From Clostridia bacterium (GTDB lineage: Bacteria; Bacillota; Clostridia; Christensenellales; Aristaeellaceae), in contig JAFZRB010000243.1 in NCBI GenBank assembly GCA_017620115.1, positions 1 to 9,871 on the forward strand: 9,871 nucleotides of DNA, read 5' to 3'. Shown piece by piece: positions 1 to 6,610 of this stretch. The notes below the pieces were generated by a model. It saw nothing but the letters and a program-made list of their open reading frames with translations, made no database searches and was not told the origin of the DNA. Both the position numbers and the translations under genes were made by a program. Positions within the stretch are counted from its first letter, which is position 1, and each line of letters begins with the position of its first letter.

Positions 1-1
1 C

Positions 2-1168
2 CACGCCCTGGGTCTGCCGCTGCCCAAGCAGGTGTTCGGCCACGGCTGGCTGCTCTTCGGCCAGGACCGGATGAGCAAATCCAAGGGCAACGTGGTGTAT
101 CCCCAGCCCATCGTGGCGCGCTACGGCGTGGACACCCTGCGCTATTACCTCATGCGCGAAATGCCCTTCGGCGCGGACGGCAACTACACCAACGAGGCGC
201 TGCTCACCCGCACCAACGCCGACCTGGCCAACGACCTGGGCAACCTGGTGAGCCGCACCGTGGCCATGATCGAGAAGTACTTCGGCGGCGAGGTGCCCGC
301 GCCGGACGCCGTCGACGAGGCGCTCGACGCGCCGCTCATCGAACGGTTCCGCGCCATGCCCGCGCTGGTCGAGAAGAGCATGAACGAGCTGCAGTTCTCC
401 GTGGCGCTTTCCGAGATCTGGAAGCTCATCGGTGACTGCAACCGCTATATCGACCTCACCCAGCCCTGGGTGCTGGGCCGCGGCGAGGAAGGCAGGCCCC
501 GCCTGAAAACCGTCATGTACAACCTGGCCGAGTGCGTGCGCGCCGTGGCCGTGGCCATCGGGCCGGTCATGCCGAACACGCCCGCGCGCATCTTCGATCA
601 GCTGGGCGTGACCAACCCCGCGCTCATGACCTGGGAATCCATCCAGAACTTCGGCGGCCTGCCGGCCGGCACGGTTGTGAAAAAGGGCGAGGCGCTGTTC
701 CCCCGGCTGGACGTTCAGAAAGAGCTCGAGATCCTGAGCGGCGGCGCGCCCAAGGAAGAAAAGAAAGAAACGAAGCAGCAGGAAAAGCAGGACAAGAAGG
801 AGCAGAAAGCCGCCGAGAAGGCTACGGAAGAAAACGCCGGGCTCATCGCCATCGACGATTTCGCCAAGGTGAAGCTGGTCACGGCGAAGGTCGTCGCCTG
901 CGAGCGCGTGGAAGGCAGCGACAAGCTGCTCAAGGAGACGCTGCAGCTGGGCGACGCCACGCGCACCGTGCTGAGCGGCATCGCGCGCTATTACACGCCG
1001 GAGGAAATGGTCGGCAAGACCGTCGTGCTGGTGGCCAACCTGAAACCTCGCAAGATGCGCGGCATCCTCTCCGAAGGCATGCTGCTGTGCGCGCAGGACA
1101 GCGAAGGCAACCTGAAGCTCGTCACCGTCGAAGGCGGCGAGTTCCCCTCCGGCATGGAGATCGGCTGA
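2..1168 (+). CDS. metG: Methionine--tRNA ligase, C-terminal part (5' end outside window)
   Basis: Charges tRNA-Met with methionine in the cytoplasm. The frame is open from base 2, so 388 codons of the C-terminal part are visible and the N-terminal half of the Rossmann domain (HIGH motif, zinc region) is missing. The catalytic signature RMSKSKGN lies at 68-91, a KMSKS loop with Arg for the first Lys. It is preceded by the typical FGHGWLLF segment. The helical anticodon-binding domain follows (roughly 100-720, with a TQPW segment near 460). Next is a Lys/Glu/Gln-rich linker (about 750-836), and then a C-terminal Trbp111-type OB-fold tRNA-binding domain (about 850-1165, with KPRKMRG and SEGMLL motifs). 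This three-part layout is the long, dimeric bacterial MetRS form common in Firmicutes. Nearby tatD is a frequent neighbour of metG. Identification is secure; only the start is unseen. Confidence 0.97.
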   Translation, partial: HALGLPLPKQVFGHGWLLFGQDRMSKSKGNVVYPQPIVARYGVDTLRYYLMREMPFGADGNYTNEALLTRTNADLANDLGNLVSRTVAMIEKYFGGEVPAPDAVDEALDAPLIERFRAMPALVEKSMNELQFSVALSEIWKLIGDCNRYIDLTQPWVLGRGEEGRPRLKTVMYNLAECVRAVAVAIGPVMPNTPARIFDQLGVTNPALMTWESIQNFGGLPAGTVVKKGEALFPRLDVQKELEILSGGAPKEEKKETKQQEKQDKKEQKAAEKATEENAGLIAIDDFAKVKLVTAKVVACERVEGSDKLLKETLQLGDATRTVLSGIARYYTPEEMVGKTVVLVANLKPRKMRGILSEGMLLCAQDSEGNLKLVTVEGGEFPSGMEIG

Positions 1169-1222
1169 CGCCCTCCCCCGCCTTCAGTGAATAGTTTATA
1201 TGATATTAAGGAGGTTGTTATC

Positions 1223-2395
1223 ATGAAGCTTCGTCGTTTCCTGGCCATTCTCATGATTTGCCTGGTAGCTCTCCCGCTGTGTCCGTCGCTGGCGGAACAG
1301 GCGGAAATTCCCGCTTTTGAGACAGATATCGCGGACATTCAGAAATACGGAAACCTCGTGCTGAACATCACCGGCAGCAGCGTGCTGGAGCTGGGCTACG
1401 GGTACGGCGACGTGGTGTCCGTGACCATTCTGGGCGAGACGCTCGACATGCCCGTGGGCTCGAGCTATTCCGACGTGGACACCGGCAGCATGATCTTCCG
1501 CGTGGTCACCGACGAGAGCGGCGACGCCGTCATCCTGGCGATCAACATGGGCGATCTGGCCACCACGCTCGGCCTGGCCGCGAAGAGCAAGATCGACGAG
1601 GATCCCGGCTTCCGCTGGGACTACGCCGAGGGCGTCGAAACGCCCGTGGCCGTGACCGTCGCCATGAAGGAGAAGGGCGGCTACGCGGACGAATACCTGA
1701 TCCATCAGCTGGTTCGCACAAACGAGCGCGCCGACTACGCGTCTCTCACCGACGAGCAGTACGCCAACTTCCGCGCCGTGACCACCACGGGCATGGGCGA
1801 AGGCGCGCTGTACCGCTCCTCCTCGCCGGTCAACCCCGAAATCAACCGCAACAAGGAGGCCGACGAGGCGCTCAACGGCGCGGGCGTCGAGACCGTCATG
1901 AACCTGGCCGACAACGAGGAGACCATGAAGGGCTACGAAGATTACGCCACCTCCTATTACGCCCAGCGGCAGGTCATCCCGCTGAATCTGGGCGTGGACT
2001 TCTCGGCGGCGGATTTCCAGAGCGGCCTGGCCGACGGCATGCGCTTCTTCGCCAGCCATGAAGGCCCCTATCTGGTGCACTGCAACGAGGGCAAGGACCG
2101 TGCGGGCTTCGTGAGCGCCATTCTGGAATGCCTCATGGGCGCGAGCGCCGACGAGATCGTCGCCGACTACATGGTCACCTACTTCAACTATTACGGCGTG
2201 GAAGAGGACAGCGAGCAGTACGAGGCCATCGTGCGGAGCAATATCGCGAAGACCCTGGCCGCGGCCTTCGGCGTCGAGAGCATCTGGGACGCCGACCTCG
2301 CCGCGAAAGCGCAGGATTACCTGGCGGCCATCGGCGTGAGCGACGGGGACATCGCCGCGCTGAAGGCGAACCTCGGCAAATCCTACGTCGAGTGA
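1223..2395 (+). CDS. Secreted Cys-based (tyrosine/dual-specificity type) phosphatase with N-terminal beta domain
   Basis: Predicted phosphatase of the Cys-X5-Arg superfamily, 390 aa. ATG 1223 is chosen because AAGGAGG (1208-1214) sits 8 nt upstream; an in-frame ATG at 1187 has no such site and would bury the signal peptide. Residues 1-24 form a signal peptide (Arg pair, hydrophobic core, cleavage likely after SLA), so the enzyme probably acts outside the membrane. It is not a lipoprotein by motif. The P-loop is HCNEGKDR, with Cys287 as nucleophile and Arg293 binding phosphate. An NFR...LYRSS segment upstream is typical of the Y_phosphatase3/phytase-like branch. Asp259 is a possible general acid (inference). 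Residues about 40-122 (starting KYGNLVLNI) look like the C-terminal beta domain of SAM hydroxide adenosyltransferases, but the catalytic N-terminal domain of that family is absent. The gene sits between metG and tatD. Substrate unknown: phosphoprotein, inositol phosphate or other phosphoester are all possible. Confidence 0.85.
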   Translation: MKLRRFLAILMICLVALPLCPSLAEQAEIPAFETDIADIQKYGNLVLNITGSSVLELGYGYGDVVSVTILGETLDMPVGSSYSDVDTGSMIFRVVTDESGDAVILAINMGDLATTLGLAAKSKIDEDPGFRWDYAEGVETPVAVTVAMKEKGGYADEYLIHQLVRTNERADYASLTDEQYANFRAVTTTGMGEGALYRSSSPVNPEINRNKEADEALNGAGVETVMNLADNEETMKGYEDYATSYYAQRQVIPLNLGVDFSAADFQSGLADGMRFFASHEGPYLVHCNEGKDRAGFVSAILECLMGASADEIVADYMVTYFNYYGVEEDSEQYEAIVRSNIAKTLAAAFGVESIWDADLAAKAQDYLAAIGVSDGDIAALKANLGKSYVE

Positions 2396-2416
2396 TTCCG
2401 TTCGGAGAAAACGGAT

Positions 2417-3193
2417 ATGAGACTTTTTGACACGCACTGCCACATCACGGACGAGCGGTTCGACGAGGACCGCCCGTCCGTGATCGAAAGAATGCGGGAA
2501 GCCGGCGTCGAGCTGGCGCTGATCGTGGGCGACGGTTCCCAGCCGGAACAGCCCGCTTTCGCGCTGGCGGAGAGGTACGGCTGGATGTACGCCGCCACGG
2601 GCGTGCATCCGCACGACGCCTCGCGCTGGAACGACGAAGCGCGAGAGCGCGTCGAACGCTGGATGGCCCATCCCAAAGCCGTGGCGCTGGGCGAAATCGG
2701 GCTGGATTATCACTACGACCTGTCGCCCCGCGACGTTCAGAAGCAGGTTTTCGACGAGCAGCTGGAGATGGCCTTCAGGCTGGACAAGCCGGTGATCCTG
2801 CACATCCGCGAGGCGCACGGCGACGCGACGGACATGCTGACCGCGCGCTGGAAGGCGGGCCGGATGCCGCGCGGCGTGATGCACTGCTACACGGGCAGCT
2901 GGGAGAGCGCGAAGCAGTATCTGGCGATGGGCCTTTACGTCTCGTTCTCCGGCGCGGTGACGTTCAAGAACGCGCCGAAACTGGCCGAGGTGGCGAAGAA
3001 CCTGCCGCTGGATCGGCTGCTGGTGGAGACGGACTGTCCCTACATGGCTCCCGTGCCCATGCGCGGGCAGCGCAACGAGCCCGCGTTCGTGGCCTACACC
3101 GCGCGCAAGGTGGCAGAGCTCCGCGGCATGGACGAGGACGCGCTGGCGCTGGCCGCTCTGGAAAACGGCAAGAGGCTGTTCGCCCTCGCATAA
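2417..3193 (+). CDS. tatD: TatD family metal-dependent hydrolase (DNase)
   Basis: Cytoplasmic metal-dependent amidohydrolase-fold protein, 258 aa, the usual family length. TatD proteins act as 3'-5' exonucleases or DNases in DNA repair and degradation; the exact role here is inferred from the family. The metal ligands are all visible: His7 and His9 (DTHCH), Glu93 (ALGEIGLDYH), His129 (LHIREA), His156 (HCYTGS) and Asp206 (ETDCPYMAP). ATG 2417 follows GGAG (2404-2407) with a 9-nt spacer. It begins 21 nt after the phosphatase stop, so it is probably co-transcribed with it and with metG. Family assignment is secure; calling it the tatD/ycfH orthologue is slightly less so, since several paralogues exist in many genomes. 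Confidence 0.93.
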   Translation: MRLFDTHCHITDERFDEDRPSVIERMREAGVELALIVGDGSQPEQPAFALAERYGWMYAATGVHPHDASRWNDEARERVERWMAHPKAVALGEIGLDYHYDLSPRDVQKQVFDEQLEMAFRLDKPVILHIREAHGDATDMLTARWKAGRMPRGVMHCYTGSWESAKQYLAMGLYVSFSGAVTFKNAPKLAEVAKNLPLDRLLVETDCPYMAPVPMRGQRNEPAFVAYTARKVAELRGMDEDALALAALENGKRLFALA

Positions 3194-3302
3194 GCAACAG
3201 CCCAAACCCCGCTCACCCCGGCACCTCCGGCCCGCTCAGGGCCGGACAGCCCCCCCTCAAAAAAACGCCCTCTTCCCCACCCGACCAACAACGGAGGCAC
3301 CC
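3194..3302 (+). other. C-rich, G-poor intergenic region with an 8-bp hairpin
   Basis: The 109-nt gap between tatD and araB is strikingly C-rich: by hand count about 56 C, 26 A, 20 G and 7 T. It holds a perfect 8-bp stem, TCCGGCCC (3226-3233) with GGGCCGGA (3239-3246) and a 5-nt loop. No T-run follows on either strand, so it is not a standard intrinsic terminator. An A7 run lies at 3259-3265 and the araB ribosome binding site GGAGG at 3293-3297. No -10/-35 pair is convincing. The composition resembles a Rho-loading (rut) segment, so it may separate tatD and araB transcription units; that is inference. Confidence 0.4.
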
Positions 3303-4970
3303 ATGAGCAAATGCGTTCTCGGCGTCGATTTCGGCACGCTTTCGGCGCGCGCGCTGATCGTTGAAACCCAAACGGGCCGCGAGCTGGGCACGGCCGCGAT
3401 GGATTATCCCCACGGCGTGATGGATCGGGCCCTGCCCGACGGCACGCCCCTGCCGCCCGACTGGGCGCTTCAAGATCCCGCGGACTACCTCGAATGCCTC
3501 TCGCGGGTCGTTCCGCAGGCGCTCGCTCAGGCGGGCGTGCGCCCGGAGGACGTGGTGGGCGTAGGCGTCGACGCCACCACCTGCACGCTCTTTCCGATCG
3601 ACGCAAACGGCGCGCCGCTGTGCGCGCTGCCCGAGCTGGCGGGCGAGAAGCACGCCTACGCCAAGCTGTGGAAGCACCACGGCGCGCAGGCGTACGCCGA
3701 CCGCATGACGCAGGTCGCGCGGGAGCGCGGCGAGGCGTTCCTCGCGCGGTACGGGGGCAAGGTGTCCTCCGAGTGGCTGTTCCCCAAGCTGTGGGAAACG
3801 CTGGACCAAGCCCCTGCGCTGTACGCGCGGGCGTACCGCTTTATCGACACGGCCGACTGGATCGTGATGAAGCTCACCGGCGCGGAGGCGCGCTCCGGGT
3901 GCCTCGCGGGCTGCAAGGCGTTCTGGAACCCCCGCGACGGATATCCCCCGAACGATTATTTCCGCGCGCTCGATCCGCGGCTCGAACACGCGGTGGACGA
4001 AAAGCTCTCCCGCGACATCCGGCAGGTATGCACGCGCGCCGGCTTCCTCACCGAAGAGGGCGCGCGCCTCACCGGGCTCGCGCCGGGCACGGCGGTCGCC
4101 GTCGGACATTCCGACGCGCTTGTGGCGCTCCCGGCGGCGGGCATCACCGGGGCCGGCCGGATGCTGATGATCGTGGGCACCTCCACCTGCCATATCATGC
4201 TCGACGACCGCGAACGCGACGTGCCGGGCATCTGCGGCGTGGTGGACGACGGCGTCATTCCCGGATTCCTGAGCTACGAGGCCGGGCAGAGCTGCGTGGG
4301 CGACCATTTCGACTGGTTCGTCCATACCCTCGCGCCCGAAGCGTACGCGCGGGAGGCGCGGGAGCGCGGCCTCGACCTGCACCGGCTGCTCACCGAAAAA
4401 GCCGCGCGGCTCGCGCCGGGCGAAAGCGGCCTGCTGGCGCTGGACTGGTGGAACGGCAACCGCTCCGTGCTGGTCGACGCCGACCTCACCGGGCTCTTTA
4501 TGGGCATGACGCTCGCCACCCGTCCGGAGGAGCTCTACCGCGCGCTGATCGAGGCCACGGCCTTCGGCACGCGGCTCATCATCGAGAACTTCGAGGAACA
4601 CGGCGTGCCGGTGCAGGGGATCACGGCCTGCGGCGGCATCGCGCAGAAAAACGCTTTCCTGATGCAGCTGTACGCCGACGTGCTCGGCCGGGAGATCAGC
4701 GTGGCGCGCAGCGCGCAGAACTCGGCGCTGGGCAGCGCCATGATGGGCGCGGTGGCGGCCGGACGCGCGGCGGGCGGCTGGGACACCATCGACGAGGCCG
4801 CGGCGGCCATGGGCGGCGTTCGCCCGGGCGGCTACGTGCCCGACCCCGCGGCGCACGCCGTTTACGACCGGCTGTACGCCGAATACCGGGCGCTGCACGA
4901 CTGGTTCGGCCGGGGCGGCAGCGACGTGATGAAGCGGCTCAAGCAGATCAGGCGGGAAGCCCGCGCCTGA
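3303..4970 (+). CDS. araB: Ribulokinase
   Basis: FGGY-family sugar kinase of 555 aa, full length for AraB. The family phosphorylates L-ribulose with ATP to L-ribulose 5-phosphate, the second step of L-arabinose catabolism in the cytoplasm. Visible signatures: N-terminal phosphate-1 loop VDFGTLSARA (residues 8-17), the ribulokinase segment GGKVSSEWLFPKLW (151-164) followed by DTADWIV, the ATP-site loop GTSTCH (292-297), the VPGICGVVDDGVIPGF and YEAGQS segments, and ACGGIAQKN (442-450). ATG 3303 has GGAGG 5 nt upstream. No arabinose isomerase (araA), epimerase (araD), regulator or transporter lies in the window, so this is an orphan copy here. FGGY kinases switch substrates easily, and D-ribulose or another ketose is possible, but the motif set fits AraB best. 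Confidence 0.92.
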   Translation: MSKCVLGVDFGTLSARALIVETQTGRELGTAAMDYPHGVMDRALPDGTPLPPDWALQDPADYLECLSRVVPQALAQAGVRPEDVVGVGVDATTCTLFPIDANGAPLCALPELAGEKHAYAKLWKHHGAQAYADRMTQVARERGEAFLARYGGKVSSEWLFPKLWETLDQAPALYARAYRFIDTADWIVMKLTGAEARSGCLAGCKAFWNPRDGYPPNDYFRALDPRLEHAVDEKLSRDIRQVCTRAGFLTEEGARLTGLAPGTAVAVGHSDALVALPAAGITGAGRMLMIVGTSTCHIMLDDRERDVPGICGVVDDGVIPGFLSYEAGQSCVGDHFDWFVHTLAPEAYAREARERGLDLHRLLTEKAARLAPGESGLLALDWWNGNRSVLVDADLTGLFMGMTLATRPEELYRALIEATAFGTRLIIENFEEHGVPVQGITACGGIAQKNAFLMQLYADVLGREISVARSAQNSALGSAMMGAVAAGRAAGGWDTIDEAAAAMGGVRPGGYVPDPAAHAVYDRLYAEYRALHDWFGRGGSDVMKRLKQIRREARA

Positions 4971-4991
4971 CCGGCCGCCGAAGGAGGAACT

Positions 4992-5423
4992 GTGATTTAC
5001 ACGGAAAAGACAAAGCGCGCGCTCAGGCTGATGTTTGAGGCGCATAAGGATCAAACCGACAAATCGGGCATGCCGTATGTGTTTCACCCGTTCCACCTCG
5101 CCGAGCAGATGACCGACGAGGCGACGACGGTAGCCGCGCTGCTGCACGACGTGGCGGAGGACACCGCCGTCACGCTGGACGAGCTGCGCGGCATGGGCTT
5201 CGGCGACGACGTGTGCGACGCGCTGGCGCTGCTGACGCACGACGAGCGCGTGCCCTACATGGACTACGTGGCCGCGATCAGGCGAAACCCCATCGCGCGG
5301 GCGGTCAAGCTGGCCGATCTTAAGCACAACAGCGACCTCACACGGCTGGACGCGGTCGACGAGAAGGCCCTCGCACGCGTCGAAAAATACAAAAAAGCCA
5401 TCGCGCTTCTGGAAGAAGCGTGA
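4992..5423 (+). CDS. Stand-alone HD-domain protein, small (p)ppGpp-hydrolase-like (MESH1/SpoT HD type)
   Basis: A 143-aa single-domain HD phosphohydrolase. It carries the metal-site pattern of the RelA/SpoT hydrolase domain: His32 (VFHPFH), His52-Asp53 with Glu56-Asp57 (ALLHDVAEDT) and Asp109...Asn113 (KLADLKHNSDL). There is no synthetase or TGS/ACT domain, so it matches small alarmone hydrolases that remove the 3'-pyrophosphate of (p)ppGpp using Mn2+. Substrate is inferred from the family. The start is GTG 4992, supported by AAGGAGG (4981-4987) only 4 nt upstream; the next Met is at codon 14 and would cut the first helix. It lies 21 nt after araB and 18 nt before the HAD gene, so the three are likely co-transcribed. 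Confidence 0.85.
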   Translation: MIYTEKTKRALRLMFEAHKDQTDKSGMPYVFHPFHLAEQMTDEATTVAALLHDVAEDTAVTLDELRGMGFGDDVCDALALLTHDERVPYMDYVAAIRRNPIARAVKLADLKHNSDLTRLDAVDEKALARVEKYKKAIALLEEA

Positions 5424-5441
5424 CGGCGCGGGAGATATGTG

Positions 5442-6167
5442 ATGAACAGGGAAAATATCCGCCTCGTCGCGCTGGACATGGACGGAACCATCACGCAGCA
5501 CCGAACGGCGCTCGAGCCTCAAAACCGCGCCGCACTGGACGCGCTGGCCGAAAAATACCGCCTGGTGATCGTCGGCGCAGGCGCGTGCGCGCGCATCCAC
5601 GGGCAGCTGGGCGGCTATCCGCTTGACGTGATCGGCAACTACGGCATGGAAACGGGCGAATACGACCGCGAAAAGGGCGGGCTGACGATCGTGGAGAGCC
5701 GGAGCGTCACCGTCGAGCCGCAGGAGGCCGTGCGCGAGCGCGTAACGCGGCTTCGGCGTCAGTTCGGCATGGAGACCTTCGCGGGAGACACGGTGGAGTT
5801 CCACGCCTCCGGCATGATCACTTTCCCGCTGCTGGGCACGAAGGCGGACATCCGCGACAAGCTGGCCTTTGACCCAGACCGCAGCCGGCGCCGCCCGCTG
5901 TATCCCGTCGTGAAGGAAGCGTTTTCGCAGTACACGGTGTTCATCGGCGGCTCGTCGTCGTTCGACATCGTGCCCAAACCCTTCAACAAGCTGTACGCGC
6001 TGGAGCGCTACTGCGCGCGGCATGGATTCGCGCGCGGCGAGGTCGTGTTCTTCGGCGACGATTACCGCGAGGGCGGCAACGACGAGCAGGTCTATCATTC
6101 CGATTTCGCCTTCGTGACCGTGGACGATTACCGCGATTTTCCCGAACGCGCGGCCGTTTTGTTATAA
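5442..6167 (+). CDS. HAD-superfamily phosphatase, phosphomannomutase (PMM)-like, type IIB
   Basis: A 241-aa HAD protein. Motif I is LDMDGT, with Asp12 as nucleophile and Asp14 as acid/base. The acidic motif IV is FFGDDYREGGND (residues 203-214). Several segments follow eukaryotic-type phosphomannomutase closely: IVGAGACARIHGQLG matches the VVGGSD...EQLG region, MITFPLLG the substrate-loop region, IGGSSSFDIVP (168-178, with a Lys six residues on) the ISFDVFPxGWDK block, and GDDYREGGND the GDKTxxGGND block. It may be a sugar-phosphate phosphatase or mutase, in the cytoplasm. The start is ATG 5442, with GGGAG (5430-5434) 7 nt upstream; the adjoining in-frame GTG at 5439 is only 4 nt from that site. 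It follows the HD gene by 18 nt. Its stop shares TTATAA with the opposing thioesterase gene. HAD class is secure; the substrate is not. Confidence 0.85.
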   Translation: MNRENIRLVALDMDGTITQHRTALEPQNRAALDALAEKYRLVIVGAGACARIHGQLGGYPLDVIGNYGMETGEYDREKGGLTIVESRSVTVEPQEAVRERVTRLRRQFGMETFAGDTVEFHASGMITFPLLGTKADIRDKLAFDPDRSRRRPLYPVVKEAFSQYTVFIGGSSSFDIVPKPFNKLYALERYCARHGFARGEVVFFGDDYREGGNDEQVYHSDFAFVTVDDYRDFPERAAVLL

Positions 6168-6596
6168 TGAATCGGCGTCCCGGGAGGCTCCGTCCCCGGC
6201 GCCTTCCGCCTTCGCTGCCCCGACGAACGCCGCGGGCAGCGGTTTTTTGCGTCCGGCCTCGTAGTCGTAATAGACCAGAACCTCCGTCTCCTCCGCGGCG
6301 AGATTGCCCTCGCCGTCCAGCACCCTGTGCGCCAGCGTGAAGCTGGTCGTGCGGCAGCCGGTCACGCGGCTCTCGATCACGACCTCGCCCGGGAAAAACA
6401 GCGGCAGGCAAAACCGCACGCTGATCGAAGCCACGATCGGCCCTTCTTTCGGCGCGGCAAATTCCGGCATGAGGCCCGCCGCGCGGCAGATATTCACGCG
6501 CGCGGACTGAATGTAGCGCAGAATCGCCAGGTTGTTGACATGGCGCATGGCGTCTATGTCTGCCCAGTCCACCGCGATCCTCGTCGTCGTCTGCAT
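6162..6596 (-). CDS. Acyl-CoA thioesterase, 4HBT hotdog-fold family
   Basis: A single hotdog-fold protein of 144 aa, matching YbgC/FadM/4HBT thioesterases that hydrolyse acyl-CoA or acyl-ACP thioesters in the cytoplasm. The motif WADIDAMRHVNN (residues 11-22) holds the conserved Asp15 and the HVNN turn. A central FFPGEVVIESRV strand and the late EVLVYYDYEAGRKKPLP segment are also typical. Start ATG 6596 is preferred because GGGAGG (6607-6602) lies 5 nt upstream; a GTG at 6614 would overlap the murI stop (GTGA) and place that site inside the gene. It sits 14 nt after murI, as the last gene of the yebC unit. Residues after about 125 (Ala/Gly/Asp-rich) are probably disordered. That tail's DNA also encodes, on the other strand, the terminator of the plus-strand unit. 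Natural substrate unknown. Confidence 0.88.
   Translation of the reverse strand: MQTTTRIAVDWADIDAMRHVNNLAILRYIQSARVNICRAAGLMPEFAAPKEGPIVASISVRFCLPLFFPGEVVIESRVTGCRTTSFTLAHRVLDGEGNLAAEETEVLVYYDYEAGRKKPLPAAFVGAAKAEGAGDGASRDADSL
6213..6248 (+). terminator. Intrinsic terminator of the plus-strand unit, inside the opposing thioesterase gene
   Basis: CGCTGCCC (6213-6220) pairs perfectly with GGGCAGCG (6234-6241), an 8-bp stem with a 13-nt loop. It is followed after one G by TTTTTT (6243-6248). It begins 46 nt past the HAD stop codon. The same bases, read on the minus strand, encode the RKKPLPA part of the thioesterase C-terminus. Confidence 0.75.
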
Positions 6597-6610
6597 GGCG
6601 GCCTCCCAAC

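Noticed and set aside
1199..1204. TATGAT as a -10 box before the phosphatase gene.
   Set aside because: The -35 position holds only C-rich sequence, and the implied transcription start would fall within the ribosome binding site.
1187..1222. Upstream in-frame ATG for the phosphatase.
   Set aside because: It has no ribosome site, and the 12 extra residues would precede a clear signal peptide; AAGGAGG fits ATG 1223.
1196..3205. Long minus-strand open frame (669 codons) opposite the phosphatase and tatD.
   Set aside because: It is antisense to two well-supported genes, is rich in Arg, His, Ala and Val as expected of a GC-driven shadow frame, has no ribosome site and shows no domain.
3226..3246. 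The 8-bp hairpin after tatD as an intrinsic terminator.
   Set aside because: No T-run follows on either strand; C-rich sequence and an A7 run follow instead.
5551..5583. Minus-strand hairpin (CGCCTG/CAGGCG) followed by TTTTT, as terminator of the yebC unit.
   Set aside because: It lies about 600 nt past the thioesterase stop inside the HAD gene, with only a 6-bp stem, a 13-nt loop and an offset U-run; likely chance.
3213..6098. Very long minus-strand open frame (961 codons) opposite araB, the HD gene and the HAD gene.
   Set aside because: It spans three clear plus-strand genes, has low-complexity Arg/Ala/His/Val composition and no recognisable motif; GC-rich third positions remove stop codons on the opposite strand.
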